Below, one piece after another: positions 57,934 through 64,000 of a stretch of DNA of 64,000 nt; positions within the stretch are counted from its first letter, which is position 1; every line of letters starts with the position of its first letter. Source of the DNA: Corinectria fuckeliana (taxonomy: Eukaryota; Ascomycota; Sordariomycetes; Hypocreales; Nectriaceae); assembly GCA_019137255.1 (NCBI GenBank), contig WPDH01000138.1:186001-250000 (forward strand), in the 5' to 3' direction. The translations under genes and the position numbers were made by a program. Under the pieces are notes generated by a model. It was not told the DNA's origin. It saw only the letters and a list, made by a program, of their open reading frames with translations, and searched no databases.

Positions 57934-58188
57934 ACGTACGGAGTTTGCTGCATTAGATCCATAGTGGGCGATTTGTCACGGTGTTTGTCTTGTGGCCTTT
58001 GTCGTGATGGCCCTTGTCATGGTGGTGTTGTATTTTTAAGGGCAGCTATCCACAAATTGTATTGTTTACTTACCATTCTGTCTCAGGACTGGAAAATGTT
58101 TCAACTGAATGTCCCGATTCGGCAGCATGTCCAGCCAGGTTTTGTCCATGCCGCAATCTAATGAACAACCGCCTCTCCTAGTTTTCTC

Positions 58189-60764
58189 TCATAGCTTGCT
58201 CATGGGCTTGGCACCCTCGTTCTCGTCTCGGGGCAGCTTCTGATATCGCTCGTACAGCTTCAACGCGTCCGGGTTTGCCACCGTTCCGCTAACGGCCGCT
58301 TTTCGACAGTTGACAATGTGCTTGACGTTGATCTCGCACTTTTTCCCGTTGACCGTATATGGAATGTCGGCCACTTCGAAGATGAACCGCGGCACATGTC
58401 GAGACGAGTACTTTTCCTTGATCGCCTTCTTCAGCCCCTGCTCGATCGCCGCAGTCAAGGCCGTGCCGTGCTGCATCTTCACAAAGAGCAAGACCCTCTC
58501 ATCAGCGTCACAGTCTCGTTTCTGCCCCACGCATATACTGTCAGCGATCTCGGGGACCGTTTCCGTAACTGCATAGATTTCTGCAGACCCAAAGCGGACT
58601 CCGGATGGGTTGAGAACGCCGTCCCTGTTCCTAGTCAGCTCTACACTCTGCGCAACGGGTTCTTTAGTCAGGGACGAGATCTGGTACTCACGACCTGCCC
58701 AGCATCAACAAGCCTCCAGTCGTCTTCACGCGCTGCACAAAATCGCCCTGGCACCAAACACCCACCCCGAACCGTTCGAAGTAGGAGGACCTGTATAGCT
58801 CCCGGCCTCCGGCGCCGTGGAAGGTGACAGGCTGACTAGGGAACGGTTTCGTACACACAAGCTCTCCAGGGCTTCCCGTCTGCTCCACGGAGACGTGATT
58901 CACCTGTGCCGTGTCGAAGATGTCTACCGCCATGCCGAGAGCCTTCACCTGGATCTCTCCGCGATGTACCGGCAGAAGAGGGGTTCCCGCTACAACTGTT
59001 CTCTAGTCGTTAGCGCCGCTTCCCGGGGATGGCGTCTCATCGTAAGGTATACGTACAGCAGCCTGCTATGTCAGTCCCTCCGCTCATCGAGATAAGCTGG
59101 GCATCGGGGGGGAAGGCGACGTCGTAGAACCAGTCGTAGAGCTCGGCTGACAGCACGGCTCCCGTTGAAGTTACCGTTCTCAGCTTGCTCAGGTCAAATT
59201 GGTCCCCTGGTGGAATGTTCATTAGCCCTCGTCCATCCATGCTTCCTCGTCATGGGACCACCGCTTACTCGGAACAATTTCACGCTTCCTGAGGTCCCCG
59301 AGGTACCGTGGAGACGTGCCAAAGACAGTAACTCTAGGAACAAACGGTAAGCGAATTCCGGGCTATTGGAGTTGGACTCTGGGAGTATGTCATACCCCAC
59401 ATCTTGTGCTAGCTCTAGAAGTATCGTCGGGCGAGGGTGGAATGGCGAGCCGTCGTATAGGAGCATTGACTTTCCAGTTGATAGATTGGCAAAGTTCAAA
59501 ACCCACATCACCCATGACGTCTTAGCATCTCGTCAGTCGCTCACAGAACATAAAAGCTAGGTATGTGCAAGCGTACCGTTGTATACTGAAACACCACGTC
59601 GTTTGTTCGAATATCATGCTGCAAGACCATGTCGGCCTGCACCTTTAGTGCCACGCCCTGTAGAACCCGCCCAGTTAATACCCACGTAAGAGGAATCTGG
59701 CTTGGGTCGACTTACGCCTGCTGAGTGAATCATGCACTTTGGCTTCCCGGTCTGCGTGACACCCATTAATGATCAAGCCAAGGTCATGACAGAGAGCAAT
59801 GACTTACGGTACCTGAAGAGAACAAAATAAAAGCTGGGTGAGAGAATGGCATGAGAGAGAAGGTCAGGCCTCTGTCCTTTCCGCGGCCGAGAAAAGACTC
59901 CCACGTACAACCACGATAGATGTCAGATGCAGCTGAAGCAACACTGCAGTACGGGAGGACTACAACGTCTCTCAACTCGTTGCTAATCCGGCCGACTGAG
60001 TGAGACCACTTGGAAATCCGATCCGCAAGATCAACCTGTTTCCCAGCATAGACGTATCCGTTGTCGGCAAACACAATCTTCGGGTCAACCTGTCCGTAGC
60101 GGTCGACAATAGCGTCGGACCCGAGATCCGGCGACGACGACGACCAGACGGCGCCCAGTGACAGGCTCGCAAGGCAAATGACGATTGCGTCGACCGAGTT
60201 GGAGATGACGGCTGCCACAACGTCGCCGGCCTGGATACCCGAGCTTTCCAGAGCATCGCGGACTCTTCGTACACGCCCTCGGAGCTGGCGCCAGGTGACG
60301 TGCTCTGTTCCGTCGACGCCCTCCCGAGCGAAGTGAATGGCGACTTGCTCGTCCTTTCCCTTTCGCAAGAGGAACTCGGCTAGGTTCAGGGAATCATCTG
60401 GGAAGAACTTGGGGGGCGGGAAAAGGGGTGTCGACGCAGGATTCTAGTCATGCCGGATCTGGTCAGCCGCTCGTCCTCCATAATTCCAGCGCATTTCCCG
60501 TGACTATCCATCTTCTGCCATTACCTGACTCTGCAACATTCTGCCAACTTTGTTCGATCCCGCCGGGGCAAGCTCGAGCCATTCGTATGCATCCCGCCAG
60601 AAGTCGTCGAAGCTGGTGTCACCGACAGACCATCGGTGAAGGTCTTCGTAAGTCCGCAGATCCAAGCCGTGCCGCTTGTTAACGAACGACATGAATCTGG
60701 CCGTGTTTGTCTCCTCGGCGCGGCGAGGCTGCCACACCGGCCTGTTGAGGTTGGTGCCGCCCAT
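58189..60764 (-). CDS. acetoacetyl-CoA synthetase, 9 exons
   Basis: Exons (minus) 60764-60525, 60443-59808, 59751-59716, 59657-59577, 59520-59396, 59333-59269, 59206-59057, 58995-58692 and 58624-58189 give 690 aa, close to characterised enzymes (about 670). An ANL-superfamily ligase: acetoacetate + ATP + CoA to acetoacetyl-CoA. Motifs after splicing are FSSGTTGKPKCMIHSAGG (P-loop), SWVMWVLNFANL, FGTSPRYLGDL, VTSTGAVLSAELYDWFY, LISMSGGTDIAGCFVAGTPL, GVWCQGDFVQR, LMLGRSDGVLNPSGVRFGSA and IPYTVNGKKCEINVK with the C-terminal catalytic Lys. No targeting signal is evident, so cytosolic. It would reclaim acetoacetate made by breakdown of leucine-like or isoprenoid skeletons, matching the AtuA-like neighbour. 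Confidence 0.92.
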
Positions 60765-62194
60765 ACTGAGTCAGTCGGGTGTCGCTAGTTGGTGACGAGT
60801 CAAAGTGTCGAGCAGGTCCAATCAGGAAGATGGTACTGAGTAAAAAGGGAGAGCCCCAGACTTGGCTCTCTCAAGCCGGTTAATGTTGTAGTCTGTTTAG
60901 ATCACCTCCGAAGCCACGGCATCCGCGGCATTGAGTCCGTGCAGCCGTCCCGCCTCCCGACGGCTTGTCGGCCCCACCGCCGAAGTCAAGATCGGCGCCG
61001 TCCGAAGCGCCGATTGGACAATAGTCCGTACTGGTAGTGCCGACAGCCAGGTTTGCGACCCGAGATTGCCTCGGCAAGGGCGGAGGACAGCCGACTCATT
61101 TCGATTCGACCTCTAGGGTAGTCATGCACCATATGCTGTAATAATAACTAAATCCGTCCTCATCCATAAGGCAGGCCCTTTCTGCTACTCTTCCTACGAT
61201 ATTCCCGTGAACCTTAGTCTTTCTGCTTTACATTTCTATTCTGGTTCTTCCATGGTCATATATACGAGAGCGCCCCGGCTCATCATCCTCGAGGATGAAG
61301 AAACCGCGGAACATACGACGAGGTTTATTCTGTTATCTTGCACTTACAAACTTGGAGGAAAAGCTTGAGATAAACGCCTCTTATTATTGACTTTCTTTGT
61401 CAATTTTGCGCCCATCGTTGTACATGAATGAAGCTGGTCTTTGCCCCTAGGCTCGCTTGGGCCCTTGAGGTTAGCTCAAGCTTCTGCTCAGGGGGTCCTG
61501 TTCCCCGTGGGGTCGGCTCCTACCGAAGCGGAGTACGAGGTCGGTTTTCGCCGAGGATGACCGGAAGTGCTAAAGCGCAATAGTCGAGGGAGGATAGACA
61601 GATTTCTGGCGAAATACACGCCTAACTGCTGTGTACAGAAATGTAAAGCACCGGAACAACGCCGATCTATGGCTCAAGCTGATTTAAGCTTTCATATCCC
61701 CAGATACCCCGGATTCCAGTACCGCTGTTTCGGGACCAATGTATTAAAGACCTCTGCCAAGCTACCCTCGATATCGTATGCCAGCCGTCGGATCTATGGC
61801 CGAGACCAAGTGTTGGACCTGATCCAGGATGCCCCCCATAACCATTCGCGATCTAGGGCCTCGCTTACTTGGACGGAAATGGTCCTAGTCATAGTCTAGC
61901 TGGTAGCTGCTCCCCAATGTCCTCGAATCACGACACTGCGATATCCCCTCCAGATCGCACGTGGCCATGGAGCCTAGAACCAAGTAGTTGGGTCCTAGCA
62001 TGCCTTGCAAGTGCAACTTGTCGGCGCAGATGGAAGTCTTTCTCGGCTAACACCGACTCAACGTTGTCAAAGCAATAGCAGTTAACCTTGCCTCTATATA
62101 AGAACACCATATCCCTGACCCCATGGCATACGCTCTAATGTTCAACAATCCAAATTCCAGTAACCACTGACTGAGAAGTCTGGGCCCTGCTACA
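60765..62194. promoter_or_regulatory. divergent upstream region of acetoacetyl-CoA synthetase and transporter
   Basis: 1.43 kb. It includes the inverted repeat CCGAC-GGCTT-GTCGG at 60957-60971 and several further CCG/CGG triplets to about 61,060, plausible sites for a Zn2Cys6 regulator. No other gene is supported. Confidence 0.5.
60957..60971. promoter_or_regulatory. inverted repeat CCGAC-N5-GTCGG
   Basis: A perfect 5 bp inverted repeat with CCG/CGG ends, about 190 bp upstream of the acetoacetyl-CoA synthetase start. The layout fits a dimeric Zn2Cys6 binding site; which regulator binds is unknown. Confidence 0.45.
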
Positions 62195-64000
62195 ATGAAG
62201 GAATATAGCTGGTACAACATTACGGTAAGCGAAACATCAGCCAAGACGATCACACCTGTTAGGCAGTACACTCATGGAAACAGGTGGTGTGTTTCGCAGC
62301 ATTTGGGTCCCTATTCACCGGGTACTCTCTGGCTGTCTTTGCTTTCACGATAGGCCAGCCGACCTTCTATTCCTCGCTCGGCCTGGAACATGATACTACG
62401 GCGCCCGGGTACAGCTACACCAACGACATCATCGGGGCGTCCAACGGCGTCTTTTTCGGCACTGGCTTCTTTGGATGCTTTCTGGCGGGCTGGGCTGGAA
62501 ACCGGTTTGGAAGAGTCAACGGTTTTCGCATCGCTGCGACAACAGGAATCATCGGAGGAGCACTGCAATGTGCATCACAGTCACCCGCAATGGTTCGTTC
62601 TATGATCATTTGTATGCCCACTTCAGCACGTCTTGTTAACGAAGACAACACAGTTTCTGGTTGCGAGAGCTGTGGCTGGGTTGGCAGCAGGCCACGCAAT
62701 GGCCGCTATGCCAACGTACTTCACCGAAGTTGCCCCGCCTCACTCTCGAGGGTTGATCACCGGTGCACACGCAATCTTCATCAACATTGGGTATTGCACC
62801 GCGGGATGGATAGGGTATGTGAACACATGACACCTTTATTTCTCTTCGCTAACTGTTCTGCTTAATCTAGATTCGGATGTTACTTCACTCCCGGGTCGGC
62901 GTTTGCCTGGCGGTTCCCCTTTGCAATGGTTGTGGTCTGGGGACTTTGCCTCCTGGCAGGGTCCTTCTACGGTACGTCGCCCCTTCACACGCAAAGAATA
63001 CAGCGGAAGTTCTGATCATGTGCAGTGCCGGAAAGCCCCAGGTTCTTGGTCCAGCACGATGACCATCAAAAGGCACTTGATATTCTGGTCCGACTCCATC
63101 ACAACCCCAGCGACCCGGATAACACCTTTGCTCAACAGGAACTACAAATGATTGTGGAGAGATGCCAAGCCGAAAAGGAAGTCATCCGCACCGACGGGAG
63201 ATGGCGACTATTCACCAAAAAGGCTAACCGCAAGAGACTCGTGCTTGCATGGCTGGTCATGGTAGGGGGCCAGAACATCGGGCCGCTGGTCATCAACAAC
63301 TATAACGTATTGCTATACGGCTCACTGGGGCTTGGGGCGACGACCTCGCTGCTCTTGTCAGCCGTATACAACACCGTGGGCTTGATCGTGGCTTGCATTG
63401 GCGGCTTGATCTCGGACCGCCTTGGTCGAAGGAAGGCTATGAGTAAGTCCTGGAATTCTGCTCGTGTCTACCCCCGCTAAGCAGTTTGAAACAGTCACTG
63501 GATATCTGTTGGTCACATGTGTCTTTGCGACCCTGACGGGATGCATTGCAAAATACAACACCACACCAACTAAAGGGTGGGCTGCTGGTGCCACAACGAT
63601 GATCTATGTTTATGTAGTTTGGTGCGATCCCCCGAGCCATCCCATTCATCACGCGACTAACATATTTGCACTTGCAGCTACAACGCCTTCATTGATCTTA
63701 ACCAGTTTACCGTTGCCACTGAGATATTCCCAACCCATATCAGAAACCAGGCGTCGGCTATATCGATCAGTGGCCTCTTTCTGGCGGATATCCTTTGGCT
63801 AAACTTGCTCCCCACTGCGACCGCGACCATCGGCTGGAAGTATTATCTGGTTTTCGTGTGCCTGGCCGTTGTGCACAGTATATACTTGATCTTGTATCTT
63901 CCGGAGGTATGTGTAATCTTCCAGAGTCGGGTTCCTTGTGAACAGACACTAACACTGCGCAGACTAGCGGTTGGTCTCTGGAGGAGATGGATCGTGCGAT
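62195..64000 (+). CDS. MFS sugar transporter-type permease (3' end beyond the window)
   Basis: The start MKEYSWYNIT (62195-62224) splices to VVCFAAFGSLFTGYSLAVF at 62284. Further exons run 62284-62592, 62654-62814, from 62871, from about 63029, and on to the end, where ETSGWSLEEMDRAI is reached. Sugar-transporter (PF00083) marks are AGWAGNRFGRVNGF, VPESPRFLVQHDDHQKALDI, ISDRLGRRKAM and the C-terminal PExxGxxLEEMD phrase, split by an intron near 63905-63961. The family imports hexoses, disaccharides, quinate or related small molecules by proton symport. It lies at the edge of the catabolic gene set, divergent from acetoacetyl-CoA synthetase, and may supply its substrate. Truncated only by the window. 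Confidence 0.87.

Noticed and set aside
1..64000. tRNA, rRNA or centromere/telomere features
   Set aside because: No tRNA-like cloverleaf, rRNA segment or telomeric repeat was noticed; the AT block is explained by transposons, though a centromeric role cannot be excluded.

Overview
The window is nuclear DNA of a filamentous ascomycete (Pezizomycotina). The evidence is many 43-120 bp GT-AG introns with CTAAC/CTAAT-type branch points, three Zn(II)2Cys6 regulators, fungus-restricted families (DUF6604, BTB, trans-acting enoyl reductase), and a 16 kb AT-rich block of dead transposons whose CpA and TpG dinucleotides are almost gone, the signature of repeat-induced point mutation (RIP). Species cannot be named from sequence alone.

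Layout. 0-9.4 kb: an intact LovC-type enoyl reductase, then a 3'-5' exonuclease-like gene and a DUF6604 gene, each near full length but each with one in-frame stop. 9.5-25.4 kb: the AT block. It holds a 1.85 kb Fot1/pogo-like DNA transposon relic, an inverted pair of older repeats, three copies of a 1.8-1.9 kb LINE-like family, and an 8.27 kb Ty3/gypsy chromovirus with 362 bp LTRs. They are nested: older repeat > LINE-like copy B > chromovirus > LINE-like copy C. 25.4-28.3 kb: broken gene remnants, including a BTB gene with a premature stop. 29.0-33.5 kb: two divergent BAHD-type acyltransferases separated by a ~0.7 kb tandem repeat. 33.7-36.9 kb: an ankyrin-type gene relic and gene-poor DNA.

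36.9-44.4 kb: a Zn2Cys6 regulator, a DAL5-type MFS transporter, an intronless aryl-sulfotransferase-like protein that shares a promoter rich in CCGACGG repeats with the transporter, and a multi-span membrane protein with one internal stop. 45.4-64.0 kb: a compact set of intact genes: Zn2Cys6 regulator, short-chain dehydrogenase, HSL-type esterase, DUF1446/AtuA-like protein, second Zn2Cys6 regulator, acetoacetyl-CoA synthetase and a sugar-type MFS transporter running off the end. Together they suggest import and hydrolysis of an ester, oxidation of the product, and recovery of carbon through acyl-CoA and acetoacetyl-CoA. This is an inferred catabolic cluster and the best candidate here for an undescribed system.

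Intron-exon models were built by hand. Frame arithmetic closes exactly for every multi-exon gene given with exon positions. Two introns are best explained as GC-AG introns.
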